DNA of 64,000 bases from positions 1 to 64,000 of the forward strand of contig CAJXNY010000013.1 in the NCBI GenBank assembly GCA_913057435.1, read 5' to 3'. Shown in pieces: positions 11,075-25,346 of this stretch. Source of the DNA: an uncultured Oceanospirillaceae bacterium. GTDB lineage: Bacteria; Pseudomonadota; Gammaproteobacteria; Pseudomonadales; Balneatricaceae. The notes below the pieces were generated by a model. The model was not told the DNA's origin. It worked only from the letters and a program-made list of their open reading frames with translations, and did not search any database. Positions within the stretch are counted from its first letter, which is position 1; every line of letters starts with the position of its first letter. Both the position numbers and the translations under genes were made by a program.

Positions 11075-11950
11075 TTAGCGTCGCGGTAAATACTTCATCG
11101 GATTAACCGGTTTACCATCGCGCCGGACCTCGAAGTGGAGCTTGTGACGATCCGTGCCACTACTACCCACTTCAGCGATCCTATCACCACGACTCACACG
11201 GTCCCGTTCTTTGACGAAGACTCGACTATTGTGAGCATAGGCACTCATATAGAGGCCGTTGTGGTTGATTATGATCAGGTTTCCGTAACCCAGTAACCCG
11301 CTTCCAACATAAACCACTTCGCCTGAAGCAGCAGCTGATACCCGATCACCAAGGCGACCTGCGATATTGATGCCTTTGTTTATGCGGCCTCGCGTACTGA
11401 ACGTTTCGATAACCTTACCGTTCGATGGCCACTGCCAACGAACCTTTCCTACAATAGCAGAATTTTTCTTACCCGAAGTACTACTAAGATTAGGTGAATC
11501 TGCTTTTGCTACCGTCTTAACTGACTTTGTCGCCCGCGTAGTCGATTGGTTCCCAACCGCTGGCGTACGATTTTTCAGTGTAGACGCTCGGCCGGAAGCC
11601 GCCGTAGCTTTATTTTTTACCCTGGTTTTTGGCTTTTGAGAAGCAGTTTTCTTCTGGGTGTTTTTTGAACGACTGGGTGTGTTAACCCCAGAGCCGCGTA
11701 ACCGCAGGCGTTGGCCCGGATAGATGCGATATTTATTATCTATATTATTGAGCCTGGCAACTTTACGAACATCCAGTCCGTAACGCCAGGTAATGGAATA
11801 CAGGGTGTCACCTTTGCGCACCCGGTAATGGGAAGGAGCAACCCCTTTATGGGGTCGCTGAGAGCGCTCAGCAACCGGCGCCAGCTGAGTTGTGCCACAA
11901 CCTGTCAGCAGCAATATCAGTAATCCTGTCAACAGGCTGCGAACAAGCAC
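11075..11950 (-). CDS. nlpD: NlpD-type LysM/M23 lipoprotein (amidase activator)
   Basis: Envelope lipoprotein that in E. coli activates amidase AmiC for daughter-cell separation. The lipobox is LLTGC (Cys about residue 18). A LysM domain (YRVRKGDTLYSITWRYG, about residues 42-85) binds peptidoglycan. A basic Ser/Thr-rich linker (about 95-165) leads to a C-terminal M23 domain. The M23 metal residues are lost: the usual H-x3-D site reads NKGIN and the HLH motif reads KLHFEVR. That makes it a non-hydrolytic activator, as in E. coli NlpD. The start is GTG, 6 bases after the preceding gene's stop. Confidence 0.93.
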   Translation of the reverse strand: MLVRSLLTGLLILLLTGCGTTQLAPVAERSQRPHKGVAPSHYRVRKGDTLYSITWRYGLDVRKVARLNNIDNKYRIYPGQRLRLRGSGVNTPSRSKNTQKKTASQKPKTRVKNKATAASGRASTLKNRTPAVGNQSTTRATKSVKTVAKADSPNLSSTSGKKNSAIVGKVRWQWPSNGKVIETFSTRGRINKGINIAGRLGDRVSAAASGEVVYVGSGLLGYGNLIIINHNGLYMSAYAHNSRVFVKERDRVSRGDRIAEVGSSGTDRHKLHFEVRRDGKPVNPMKYLPRR

Positions 11951-11956
11951 CTGGAA

Positions 11957-12892
11957 TCAGCCCCGCTGCGAGCGCCGCTCCAGCGCAAGCACCATTGCTG
12001 CCCCTACAACAGCCAGTAACACAGCACTGGCAAGGCAGGCTGGCTCACCATGCAGCTCAGCGTAACTCCAGGGCAATACATTATCCTGCACCAGCGCCAC
12101 CTCCTGGCCTTTGCTGTCAATGGTATAGGCGACCGTATACTTCCACGGCCAGACCTTATTCAATGAGCCCAGCATAAAACCTGCCAGCAGCGCCAGCGTC
12201 AGTACATGGAAGCGTTCAAACATCCAGTGTAGTACCCTGGAGAACGCCATCAAGCCCACAGCACAGCCTGCAACAAAAAAGCTGAGTGCTTGCCACTCAA
12301 AGCCTTTCAATGCAGCCAGCACCGGGGCATATAAGCCCAGTAACAACAGAATAAAACTGCCCGATACCCCCGGCAGGATCATCGCACAGATAGCAATCAT
12401 CCCCCCCATAAACGCGGTTACCGGCGTCAGCTCCAGCGCCATAGGCGTCAGGGAAGTCACCAGTAACGCCAGCAGTGTACCCAACAGAAAAAAGGCCACA
12501 CTGTTTCGCTGCCAGCCCGGCATCATCCGTACAATCACCACTGTTGAAGCCAGGATCAGACCAAAAAACAGCGCCCACAGCTGCACAGGGTAAGTTTCCA
12601 GCAGATAAAGCACCGAACGGGCGACCCCCACCAGGCTGAGTAAGACCCCACTTACCAAGACCAATAGAAAGTTGCCATTGATCAATTGCCAGAAAGCCCT
12701 GGGACCCTGCCGAAATAACACCTGTAATGATTGAGGACCACAGCGACGCAAGGAGTCTATCAGCTCCTCATAAATCCCGGTCATAAACGCAATGGTGCCA
12801 CCAGACACACCAGGGACCGCATCTGCCGCGCCCATCAAAAGACCCTTAAACAATAATCCCAGCCAGGCGGCCAGACTGCGCGTGTTTTCCAT
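11957..12892 (-). CDS. DUF368 membrane protein, PopT-type undecaprenyl-phosphate translocase
   Basis: About 311 residues with roughly eight hydrophobic segments. The N-terminal motif GLLMGAADAVPGVSGGT and a second copy, ICAMILPGVSGSFILLLLG near residue 160, form the inverted PGVSGG repeats that define DUF368. Published work on the family (PopT) links it to returning undecaprenyl phosphate across the inner membrane, especially in alkaline or marine conditions; the specific role here is inferred from family. I prefer the ATG at 12892 to the TTG just upstream. It lies inside the surE-pcm-nlpD-rpoS run, where it is an extra member relative to E. coli. Confidence 0.85.
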   Translation of the reverse strand: MENTRSLAAWLGLLFKGLLMGAADAVPGVSGGTIAFMTGIYEELIDSLRRCGPQSLQVLFRQGPRAFWQLINGNFLLVLVSGVLLSLVGVARSVLYLLETYPVQLWALFFGLILASTVVIVRMMPGWQRNSVAFFLLGTLLALLVTSLTPMALELTPVTAFMGGMIAICAMILPGVSGSFILLLLGLYAPVLAALKGFEWQALSFFVAGCAVGLMAFSRVLHWMFERFHVLTLALLAGFMLGSLNKVWPWKYTVAYTIDSKGQEVALVQDNVLPWSYAELHGEPACLASAVLLAVVGAAMVLALERRSQRG

Positions 12893-12913
12893 CAAACTCT
12901 CTTAACAAAGCAA

Positions 12914-13582
12914 TTAACGAATGGTGCCGCTCAACAGCGGGACAAAATGAACCGACTCAATAATCTGTGTGTCATACACCGACTCCGAGGTACGCCGAAT
13001 CAACTTCAATTGCTGGCCATTACGCCCCCCCACAGGGATCACCATGCGGCCACCGACGGCCAGCTGCGCCAGTAAATCTTCCGGCACCTCTTCAGGTGCC
13101 GCGGCGGACAGGATGCCATCAAACGGTGCCATGCCCGGCCAGCCCATACCACCATCGGTATGCAGGCAGGACACATTGCGCAATTCCAGCAACTGTAGCC
13201 GCTCTTTAGCCTTTTCCTGCAACGGCCGGATACGCTCAACACTGCACAGCTTATCCACCAGCTGTGCCAGCACCGCCGTCTGGAACCCGGAACCAGTCCC
13301 CACTTCGAGCACTTTTTTCAAAGGTCCACCCGCCAGTAGCAGCTCGGTCATCCGGGCAACAATGTAGGGTTGTGAGATGGTCTGGTTGAAGCCAATTGGC
13401 AAAGCACTGTCTTCGTAAGCGCGATGCGCCAGCGCCTCATCGACAAAAATATGCCGTGGTGTGGCGCGTATTGCAGCCAGCACCGCTTCATCCTCAATGC
13501 CCTGTTCCTTCAGCCGGTTCACCAGGCGATCTCGGGTGCGCGCCGATGTCATGCCTATTCCCTGCAGCTGCAGCTTGTTCAC
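12914..13582 (-). CDS. pcm: Protein-L-isoaspartate O-methyltransferase
   Basis: SAM-dependent repair enzyme that methylates isoaspartyl residues in damaged proteins. The class-I methyltransferase glycine motif [12 protein letters not shown] is near residue 90. The substrate segment [21 protein letters not shown] near residue 62 is the family signature. The listed start is a GTG two bases after the surE stop. An ATG ten codons later (MTSARTR) matches the usual Pseudomonas-type start and is a real alternative. It is in an operon with surE and the DUF368 gene. Confidence 0.96.
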   Translation of the reverse strand: MNKLQLQGIGMTSARTRDRLVNRLKEQGIEDEAVLAAIRATPRHIFVDEALAHRAYEDSALPIGFNQTISQPYIVARMTELLLAGGPLKKVLEVGTGSGFQTAVLAQLVDKLCSVERIRPLQEKAKERLQLLELRNVSCLHTDGGMGWPGMAPFDGILSAAAPEEVPEDLLAQLAVGGRMVIPVGGRNGQQLKLIRRTSESVYDTQIIESVHFVPLLSGTIR

Positions 13583-13584
13583 GT

Positions 13585-14328
13585 TCAGTCCTCCAGCCAG
13601 CCCGCCAGTGCATCCATACCAGCGTACTGAGTCATATCAATCTGCAGTGGCGTGATTGACACAAACCCCTGCTCTACTGCAAAAAAGTCCGTTCCCGGAT
13701 CCCTGTCAGCTATTGCACCAACACCCGACAACCAGTACCTCACTTTGCCACGTGGATCGGCTGCTGCTACCGGCTTATCCGCCAGCTCACGATGCCCCAG
13801 CCGGGTCACGTGTACCCCTTTGAGCTGCTCCAGCGGCAAGTCCGGTACATTAATATTCAATACCGTACGTGGCGCCAGATTCAGGCTGTGCAACCGGGGC
13901 ACCAGCTCTTTAATAACCTCAGCAGCAGTCACATAGTTATCCGGGTGGCTGCTGGCCAGCGACACCGCGATGGGTGGGAGTTTAAGGTGCCGCCCTTCCA
14001 TCGCCGCCGCAACCGTGCCGGAATAGATGACATCATCACCCATATTCGCCCCGGCGTTAATACCCGACACGACCAGGTCAGGCGCCATCCCGAAGACACC
14101 CGCCGCTCCCATGTGCACACAGTCCGTTGGCGTACCATTGAGACTGATAAAGCCATTGCTGTGGTGATGCGGCTCCAGAGGTCGATCCAGGGTCAGCGAA
14201 TTACTGGCACCACTACGATTACGGTCGGGTGCCACCACCTGGATTTCGCCAAGACTTCGCAAGGCCCGTGCCAGTGCTTCAAGCCCAGGAGCATACACAC
14301 CATCATCATTGGAAAGCAGTATTTTCAT
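13585..14328 (-). CDS. surE: 5'/3'-nucleotidase SurE
   Basis: Metal-dependent nucleoside monophosphate phosphatase linked to stationary-phase survival. 247 residues. The N-terminal [12 protein letters not shown] carries the paired Asp metal ligands, and [13 protein letters not shown] (near residue 36) and [21 protein letters not shown] (near residue 86) are further family motifs. The start overlaps the truD stop by 4 bases, suggesting translational coupling. It is followed by pcm as in many proteobacteria. Confidence 0.97.
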   Translation of the reverse strand: MKILLSNDDGVYAPGLEALARALRSLGEIQVVAPDRNRSGASNSLTLDRPLEPHHHSNGFISLNGTPTDCVHMGAAGVFGMAPDLVVSGINAGANMGDDVIYSGTVAAAMEGRHLKLPPIAVSLASSHPDNYVTAAEVIKELVPRLHSLNLAPRTVLNINVPDLPLEQLKGVHVTRLGHRELADKPVAAADPRGKVRYWLSGVGAIADRDPGTDFFAVEQGFVSITPLQIDMTQYAGMDALAGWLED

Positions 14329-15374
14329 GATTCGGGCTCACGCTCTGGTGTATTTACCTGACACAGCTCACGCAACACACTGGTGGCAAAGGCACCAGAG
14401 GGCAGAGCAAACTCAATGACCCATTGTGAGTCAGACTCCTGGTGCGCTGCAAGTTCAGCGGGAAGTAAACGTAATGCACGGCGCTCCTGATTCAGACCGA
14501 GGTTTTCCAGCCCCTCCAGCACGGTTTGCCAGGGTACCAGCAGCATCTGCTCCCAAAGCCGGGATTCACCCACCGACATAGGCTCACCCCGCCCCCACAG
14601 AGGACCGGTGAGATGCAAATCCATGGTTTCAAGGCGTGTCTGCAATGCCGTCAGGTCTTGCTCCTTATCCGCACTGAAGCAACTGTGACTGCCCGCCAGC
14701 ATCAGGGCATCACCGGGCTGAACCTGCAACCAGTGCCCCTGAGTGATCCGCTGTGACAGCAGGTAGTTAAAGAACCAGGAACGGACCGCTGAGATATACA
14801 GGCCTTTTTTGTGGCGCTGGCGCTCTTTCAGCTCACCGTTGATCAACGCTACCCCTTTGCTCAGGTTACCCCAGTCAAAACCAAAACGCTGTTCACCAAA
14901 GTAGTTCGGCACACCACTGCGAACCTGCTCAATTCGCTCAGCCAGTTCCTGCGGGTTACTGACATTGCGCAGACGCAGTTTAAAGCGGTTACCCTGCAAA
15001 GCACCCAGTCGCAATTTTTTACCGTGACGGAGTGCCTTGAGTACCTGGATCGTGTCACTGTTAAACAGTGTCCAGTCAACCTCACTTTTGATCGGCACTT
15101 TGACACTGAACCACTGCTCGGTGACCGCATGGCGGTCTTTCTTACCGGCGTAGCCAACTTCACGGGGAGTGGTATGGCAAAAGCGCGCCAGTTTTCGAGC
15201 TACCCAGTCGGTGTTCTCGCCGGTTTTTCGAATGTAGACAAAAAAGTGTTCGCCTTCACCATCGGGCTCGAACGGTAGCTGTTCGAACACCTGAAAGTCT
15301 TCAGCTTCGGTGCGGATATCGGCCGTGCCAACAGGCTGACCATGCAGGTAGGTAAAATCAGTTGGAAACTGCAT
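14325..15374 (-). CDS. truD: tRNA pseudouridine(13) synthase TruD
   Basis: Makes pseudouridine at position 13 of tRNA-Glu. 349 residues. The catalytic motif GYAGKKDRHAVTEQWFSV near residue 75 carries the active Asp. PNYFGEQRFGFDWGNL near residue 152 is the conserved TruD signature. It overlaps surE by 4 bases. In most gammaproteobacteria ispF precedes truD; here only 56 bases separate it from ftsB, so ispD and ispF are absent from this place. Confidence 0.97.
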   Translation of the reverse strand: MQFPTDFTYLHGQPVGTADIRTEAEDFQVFEQLPFEPDGEGEHFFVYIRKTGENTDWVARKLARFCHTTPREVGYAGKKDRHAVTEQWFSVKVPIKSEVDWTLFNSDTIQVLKALRHGKKLRLGALQGNRFKLRLRNVSNPQELAERIEQVRSGVPNYFGEQRFGFDWGNLSKGVALINGELKERQRHKKGLYISAVRSWFFNYLLSQRITQGHWLQVQPGDALMLAGSHSCFSADKEQDLTALQTRLETMDLHLTGPLWGRGEPMSVGESRLWEQMLLVPWQTVLEGLENLGLNQERRALRLLPAELAAHQESDSQWVIEFALPSGAFATSVLRELCQVNTPEREPES

Positions 15375-15430
15375 CGGGGTACTATTCTCTCAGCCAGGCC
15401 AGCCTGGACCATCATTCTAATTGAGCCTGG

Positions 15431-15718
15431 TTAATCACGCGTTGGCGGGTCCACCAGCTGGTAAAAGGTCTCCCCTTTACGGATCATCCCCAGGTCGTTT
15501 CGGGCGCGCTCTTCCAGCGCTGCCTCACCTTTTTTCAGGTCAAGCACTTCTGCTTCCAGTTGCTTATTGCGTTCACCCAGACGCGCATTGTCAAGCAACT
15601 GCAGCTCAACCTCCGCCTGTAACTGCCAGTTCTGGCGCAGGTTAGGCTCCCCCAGCCAGAGACGATACTGTAATGCGCTCAACAGAATGAGCAATACCAC
15701 AATCAGCCAACGATACAT
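15431..15718 (-). CDS. ftsB: Cell division protein FtsB
   Basis: 95-residue bitopic divisome protein of the FtsQLB complex. A single N-terminal membrane helix (WLIVVLLILLSALQYRLWLG, about residues 4-23) is followed by a periplasmic coiled coil (about 28-70) and the conserved end KKGEAALEERARNDLGMIRKGETFYQLV. It lies just downstream of the eno terminator, in the usual position after eno. Confidence 0.96.
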   Translation of the reverse strand: MYRWLIVVLLILLSALQYRLWLGEPNLRQNWQLQAEVELQLLDNARLGERNKQLEAEVLDLKKGEAALEERARNDLGMIRKGETFYQLVDPPTRD

Positions 15719-15760
15719 AACCGGCCCTGCTCTGTTACGTTAGTACAACGGCGGAAGGCA

Positions 15761-15786
15761 AAAAAGGGGGCCGAAGCCCCCTTTTT
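15761..15786 (-). terminator. Rho-independent terminator after eno
   Basis: GGGGGC-CGAA-GCCCCC hairpin flanked by A6 and T5, between the eno stop and the ftsB start. The symmetric flanks let it work on either strand. It would separate abundant eno mRNA from ftsB. Confidence 0.9.
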
Positions 15787-15799
15787 ATCACTGCCAGGC

Positions 15800-17095
<1,296 letters not shown>

Positions 17096-17120
17096 TTAGC
17101 TCACTCCAAAAATACGTGTA

Positions 17121-20137
<3,017 letters not shown>

Positions 20138-20142
20138 TACGC

Positions 20143-21108
20143 TCAGGCGGTTTCGCCGTCCAGACCGTAAGACATCAGACGCTGGTAACGGCGTTCCAGC
20201 CGTTCGTCTGCTGGCAATGCTTCCAGCTTATCCAGCGCTTCAATCAGATGCTTCTTCAGATTGGCAGCCATCAACGGTACATCACGGTGCGCGCCACCCA
20301 GTGGCTCGCTGATAATCTGATCCACCAGCCCCAGTTCATGCAAGCGTTCAGAGGTAATACCCATCGCTTTAGCAGCATCAGGGGCACGATCAGCACTCTT
20401 CCACAGAATGGAGGCACACCCTTCCGGTGAGATCACCGAATAGGTACCGTACTGCAGCATCATCAACTCATCACAGACACCGATCGCCAGCGCACCACCG
20501 GAACCACCTTCACCAATCACCGTGGAGATAATCGGCGTGTTCAGGCTGGATAGCTTCAGCAGGTTGTAAGCGATCGCCTCAGACTGACCACGCTCCTCAG
20601 CATCGATCCCCGGGTACGCACCCGGTGTATCAATAAACGTCATCACTGGCAGCTTGAAGCGCTCAGCTATTTCCATGATACGCAGTGCTTTACGGTAACC
20701 TTCAGGCCGCGGCATACCGAAGTTACGACGTACCTTCTCTTTGACTTCACGGCCCTTCTGATGGCCAACGACCATCACTGGACGACCATCGATTCGGCCA
20801 ACACCGGCAACAATCGCCGCATCATCGGCGAAGTGGCGATCACCGTGAATTTCATCGAAGTCTTCAAAGACATGCTCGATGTAATCCAGCGTGTAAGGAC
20901 GCTGTGGGTGACGCGCGATCTGTGATACCTGCCACGCGGACAGGTCAGAGAAGATCGACTCGGTCAGAGAGCGACTTTTCGCCTGCAGCGTCTCGATCTC
21001 GTCAGAAAGGTTAAGTGATTCGGTGTCATCGCTGACCAGACGTAACTCGTCAATCTTGGCCTGCAGTTCCGCAATCGGTTGTTCAAAGTCCAGGTAATTC
21101 GGATTCAT
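20143..21108 (-). CDS. accA: Acetyl-CoA carboxylase carboxyltransferase subunit alpha
   Basis: With AccD transfers carboxyl from biotin carboxyl carrier protein to acetyl-CoA, the committed step of fatty-acid synthesis. 321 residues. The N-terminus [19 protein letters not shown] and the crotonase-fold core ([24 protein letters not shown] near residue 160, [13 protein letters not shown] near residue 200) are diagnostic. It lies downstream of dnaE across a 123-base gap and is directly followed by tilS. Confidence 0.98.
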   Translation of the reverse strand: MNPNYLDFEQPIAELQAKIDELRLVSDDTESLNLSDEIETLQAKSRSLTESIFSDLSAWQVSQIARHPQRPYTLDYIEHVFEDFDEIHGDRHFADDAAIVAGVGRIDGRPVMVVGHQKGREVKEKVRRNFGMPRPEGYRKALRIMEIAERFKLPVMTFIDTPGAYPGIDAEERGQSEAIAYNLLKLSSLNTPIISTVIGEGGSGGALAIGVCDELMMLQYGTYSVISPEGCASILWKSADRAPDAAKAMGITSERLHELGLVDQIISEPLGGAHRDVPLMAANLKKHLIEALDKLEALPADERLERRYQRLMSYGLDGETA

Positions 21109-21231
21109 GCCCGTTCGGTATCCAGCTTAAATTCTTTTCAGATCAGGGTAAAAAATTGCGCTCAAGTGTACCCGCTTGGTCGTTTAAGAACCAGCGTACA
21201 CAGCAAGCGGCTCTTTAGCCCGGCTCAGTCA

Positions 21232-24200
21232 CTAACGTTTATCATAAAGGGTCTGAACACTGCCGGTACCAAACTGGTCCAGCAGCGCCAGCATCAGCTC
21301 ATCACTGGCCTGTACCCGGTGGTTATTACCCAACGCAATTTCGCCTTCAGCATCCGCTCGCCGATAGTGAAGATTCACTGCCAGCGAGCCATTACCACGA
21401 TAGGTGGCCAGTGTATCCTGCAGCTGTTTCAACCCCCGCTGGTTCAGCTGCCCGGTCGTGCAACGGATCTGCAGGCAGCGCGCATAGCGGGCCCGCGCCA
21501 TCGGAATGTCCATCACCTCACGCACGCCAACTTTTATGCCGCCGGAGAAGTGATCTTCTTTCACTTCCCCCTCAACCACCAGAATCTTGTCTTTGGCAAT
21601 CAGTTCGCGGTTGGCATCGTACACTTCACCAAACAGGGTGACATCAATGCGGGCACTGCGGTCATCCAGGGTGACAAAACAGAGGTTATCGCCTTTCTTG
21701 GTTTTCTTCAGCCGCATATCGACGACCAGCCCGGCCATTTTCTGGAACTGACCACGGGCAGGCTGAATCTCAACAATTTTTTTGCTGACGAAGTGCTTGA
21801 GCTCACGCTCGTATTCGTCGATCGGGTGGCCAGTCAGGTAGAGCCCCAGAGTATCCTTTTCACCCCCCAGCCGCTCTTTATCGGTCCATTCACGTACCCG
21901 GCGCTGGTAGTCTTCGTAAGGGTCTCGTGGCTGTTCAACCTCAACCTCGCCAAACAGGTCGAACATCCCGGCATCCTGATTACGCTCGCCCTGGTCAGCC
22001 GCTTTCAGCGCATCAGCAATCGCTTCAAACATTACCGCCCGGCTTGGGCCGACATTGTCCAGCGCACCGCTGCGTACCAATGCTTCCATCACCCGTTTGT
22101 TCAGCTTTTTGCTGCCAACACGGGAACAGAAGTCGAAGATATCGCTAAAATTACCTTTGCCATCCTGCCGCGCTTCAACGATGGCATCAATCGGGCCTTC
22201 ACCGACCCCCTTGATTGCCCCCAGACCGTAGACAATCTTACCCGCCTCGTTGACGGTAAACATGTACTCGCCACTGCTGACATCGGGTGGTAGCGGGGCA
22301 TGCCCCATGTTGCGGCACTCTTCAATGAAGATAACCACCTTGTCGGTGGTCTGCATATCCGAAGATATCACCGCCGCCATAAACGGCGCCGGGTAATGGG
22401 TTTTCAGCCAGGCAGTCTGGTACGACACCAGGGCATAAGCAGCCGAGTGAGATTTGTTAAAGCCGTAACCGGCAAACTTTTCTACCAGATCGAAGATGTT
22501 ACCCGCAAGGTTCGCATCAATATCGTATTCAGCACAGCCATCAAGAAAGAGTGTCCGCTGCTTGGCCATCTCCTCTGGCTTTTTCTTACCCATGGCCCGA
22601 CGCAGCATATCTGCCCCGCCCAGGGTATAACCGGCCATCACCTGGGCGATTTGCATCACCTGCTCCTGATACAGGATGATACCGTAGGTCGGCTCCAGTA
22701 CCGGTTGCAGGCTGTCGAGCTGGTAATCAGGGTGCGGCCAGGCCATCTCGGCTCGCCCGTGCTTACGGTTGATAAAGTCATCTACCATGCCGGACTGCAG
22801 CGGCCCAGGCCGGAACAGCGCTACCAGGGCGACGATATCTTCAAAGCGTGAGGGTAACAGGCGGCGTACCAGGTCCTTCATGCCATTGGACTCAAGCTGG
22901 AACACCGCTGTGGTTGCTGCCGACTGCAACAAATCAAAGGTCGGTTTATCTTCCAGGTCGATCAGGGCGATATCCAGCGGCGCCTGACCGTCCTGGGCGC
23001 GCACTTTGTTGATGGTTTTCAGTGCCCAGTCGATGATGGTCAGAGTCCGCAGACCCAGGAAGTCGAACTTAACCAGCCCGGCCTCCTCCACATCGTTCTT
23101 ATCAAACTGAGTTACCAGGCCCTTGCCTTCAGAGTCGCAGTAAGTGGCCGCAAAATCGGTCAGTTTGGTCGGGGCAATCACCACTCCCCCGGCATGTTTA
23201 CCAACACCGCGGGTAACCCCCTCCAGCTTGTAGGCCATCTCCATGATTTCCTGCACTTCATCACTACCAGTCACGTAGTCACGCAGCAGTTCTTCCTGGT
23301 CCCAGGCCTTCTTCAAAGTCATCCCGACTTCAAACGGAATCAATTTGGACAACCGGTCCGCCATACCAAACGGCTTGCCCTGCACCCGCGCCACATCGCG
23401 CACTACTGCTTTTGCCGCCATGGTACCGAACGTCACAATCTGAGATACCGCGTCGCGACCATAGGTATTGGCCACGTAGTCGATCACCTTATCGCGGTTT
23501 TCCATACAGAAATCGATATCGAAATCGGGCATGGAAACACGTTCAGGGTTCAGAAACCGTTCGAACAGAAGGTCATATTCCAGCGGGTCCAGATCGGTGA
23601 TCTTCTGCGCATAGGCCACCAGCGAACCGGCACCGGAGCCTCGGCCAGGCCCTACCGGTACGCCGTTCTCTTTACCCCATTTAATAAAGTCCATTACGAT
23701 GAGGAAGTAGCCGGGGAAACCCATCTGAATGATGATTTCCAGTTCAAAGTTCAACCGGTCGATATAGGGTTTACGCTTGGCTGCATAGTCCGGGTCTTCT
23801 TTATCGAGCAGGATTTCCAGCCGTTCTTCCAGACCATCAAACGAAACTTTACGGAAGTAATCATCCATCAGCATCCCTTGCGGGATCGGATACTTGGGCA
23901 GGTAGTAGGTGCCTATTTCAATATCGATATTACAGCGTTTGGCAATCTCAACACTGTTCTGCAACGCCGACGGAATATCAGCAAACAGCGCAACCATTTC
24001 TTCCTGACTGCGAAAGTACTGCTGTTCTGAATAGTCCCGAGGTCGGCCCGAATCTTCCAGTACCCGGCCCTGGTTAATGCAGACCCGGGTTTCATGGGCT
24101 TCGTAGTCGCTGCTGTGAATAAACATCACATCATTGGTAGCGACGACGGGACAACCAGTGCGCTGCGCCAGCTCAACACTGCGATGGATCAGCGCTTCTT

Positions 24201-24741
24201 CGCCAGGCCGCCCGGTGCGTTGCAGCTCGAGGTAGAACCGGTTCGGAAAGACAGCCATCCACTGTTCAAGCAGCTGTTGCGCTTCCGCCTCCCGGCCACC
24301 GAGTAACGCCTGGCCAATGTCACCACCTTTCGCCCCGGACAGAGCGATCAGCCCTTCCGACTTCTCCGCGACCCACTGCTTCTCCACCAACGCCAGATCA
24401 ATGATGTAATTCTGGCCATCACTGTAGGCCCGCGATACCAGCTCCATCAGATTACGATAACCCTGACCGTTGCTGACCAGCAACGTCATCCGGAACGGAG
24501 CAGCATCAGGTGCCTGCGGGTTAACTACCAGCAGGTCGGTACCACAGATCGGTTTGACCCCGGCCCCCAGCGCTGCTTTGTAAAATTTAACCAGTGCAAA
24601 CAGATTAACCTGGTCGGTCAGAGCAACGGCGGGCATCTTTGCCTGCGCTGACGCCTTTACCAGCTCTTTAATACGGACAAGGCCGTCCACCAGTGAAAAT
24701 TCACTGTGGACCCGCAGGTGAACAAATTGAGGATCGGTCAT
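21232..24741 (-). CDS. dnaE: DNA polymerase III subunit alpha
   Basis: Replicative polymerase. 1169 residues. The N-terminal PHP domain begins FVHLRVHSEFSLVDG. The palm catalytic motif PDFDIDFC lies near residues 402-408, and the third Asp is in GLVKFDFLGLRTL near residue 555. KPEEMAKQRTLF and AGYGFNKSHSAAYALVSYQ are fingers motifs. An OB fold follows near residue 990 (MAGLVVDMRLKKTKKG). It is the DnaE1 type with a full C-terminal tau-binding region. It is downstream of rnhB by 8 bases and probably cotranscribed with the lpx genes. Confidence 0.99.
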   Translation of the reverse strand: MTDPQFVHLRVHSEFSLVDGLVRIKELVKASAQAKMPAVALTDQVNLFALVKFYKAALGAGVKPICGTDLLVVNPQAPDAAPFRMTLLVSNGQGYRNLMELVSRAYSDGQNYIIDLALVEKQWVAEKSEGLIALSGAKGGDIGQALLGGREAEAQQLLEQWMAVFPNRFYLELQRTGRPGEEALIHRSVELAQRTGCPVVATNDVMFIHSSDYEAHETRVCINQGRVLEDSGRPRDYSEQQYFRSQEEMVALFADIPSALQNSVEIAKRCNIDIEIGTYYLPKYPIPQGMLMDDYFRKVSFDGLEERLEILLDKEDPDYAAKRKPYIDRLNFELEIIIQMGFPGYFLIVMDFIKWGKENGVPVGPGRGSGAGSLVAYAQKITDLDPLEYDLLFERFLNPERVSMPDFDIDFCMENRDKVIDYVANTYGRDAVSQIVTFGTMAAKAVVRDVARVQGKPFGMADRLSKLIPFEVGMTLKKAWDQEELLRDYVTGSDEVQEIMEMAYKLEGVTRGVGKHAGGVVIAPTKLTDFAATYCDSEGKGLVTQFDKNDVEEAGLVKFDFLGLRTLTIIDWALKTINKVRAQDGQAPLDIALIDLEDKPTFDLLQSAATTAVFQLESNGMKDLVRRLLPSRFEDIVALVALFRPGPLQSGMVDDFINRKHGRAEMAWPHPDYQLDSLQPVLEPTYGIILYQEQVMQIAQVMAGYTLGGADMLRRAMGKKKPEEMAKQRTLFLDGCAEYDIDANLAGNIFDLVEKFAGYGFNKSHSAAYALVSYQTAWLKTHYPAPFMAAVISSDMQTTDKVVIFIEECRNMGHAPLPPDVSSGEYMFTVNEAGKIVYGLGAIKGVGEGPIDAIVEARQDGKGNFSDIFDFCSRVGSKKLNKRVMEALVRSGALDNVGPSRAVMFEAIADALKAADQGERNQDAGMFDLFGEVEVEQPRDPYEDYQRRVREWTDKERLGGEKDTLGLYLTGHPIDEYERELKHFVSKKIVEIQPARGQFQKMAGLVVDMRLKKTKKGDNLCFVTLDDRSARIDVTLFGEVYDANRELIAKDKILVVEGEVKEDHFSGGIKVGVREVMDIPMARARYARCLQIRCTTGQLNQRGLKQLQDTLATYRGNGSLAVNLHYRRADAEGEIALGNNHRVQASDELMLALLDQFGTGSVQTLYDKR

Positions 24742-24749
24742 AACGCGTA

Positions 24750-25346
24750 TCAGGTATCCAGCAACTCACGCACCGGGCGGAAGCTGCGACGGTATTCAGG
24801 GAGGGGACCATGGGCTTTCAGCAGCGCAAGGTGCGCCGGCGTCGGATAACCCTTGTGCTTATCAAAGCCATACTCAGGATGTGCATCATGCAGCACCTGC
24901 ATTTCACGATCACGGGTTACTTTAGCAATGATGGAAGCAGCGCTGATTTCAGCGACTTTGCTATCACCTTTTACCACCGGTTCAGCCGGACACGGCATCT
25001 CCGGGCAGCGGTTACCATCGATATAGACATAGTCAGGCGCGATAGACAACCCGGCGACTGCACGCTGCATCGCCAGCATGGTGGCATGCAGGATATTCAG
25101 TTCATCGATTTCTGCCGGTGACGCTCGCCCCACCGACCAGGCAGCAGCCTTCTCGATTATTTCCAGATACAGGGCTTCGCGCTTTTTCTCGGAGAGCTTT
25201 TTTGAGTCCGCCAGCCCAACGATCGGCTGGTCAGGATCGAGAATGACCGCAGCGGTGACCACATCACCTACCAGCGGCCCACGCCCGACTTCATCAACAC
25301 CGGCGATATTACGAGCGTTAACATAGATAAACTCAGAGCTTTGCAT
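24750..25346 (-). CDS. rnhB: Ribonuclease HII
   Basis: Removes ribonucleotides from DNA and RNA from hybrids. 198 residues. The catalytic DEDD set is visible: [15 protein letters not shown] near residue 17 and [10 protein letters not shown] near residue 108. [15 protein letters not shown] near residue 135 is the signature. It shares one base with the preceding lpxB stop region and sits before dnaE, the standard lpxB-rnhB-dnaE order. Confidence 0.97.
   Translation of the reverse strand: MQSSEFIYVNARNIAGVDEVGRGPLVGDVVTAAVILDPDQPIVGLADSKKLSEKKREALYLEIIEKAAAWSVGRASPAEIDELNILHATMLAMQRAVAGLSIAPDYVYIDGNRCPEMPCPAEPVVKGDSKVAEISAASIIAKVTRDREMQVLHDAHPEYGFDKHKGYPTPAHLALLKAHGPLPEYRRSFRPVRELLDT

Noticed and set aside
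21079-22293. Plus-strand open frame of 404 codons opposite dnaE
   Set aside because: Antisense shadow; dnaE is intact on the other strand.
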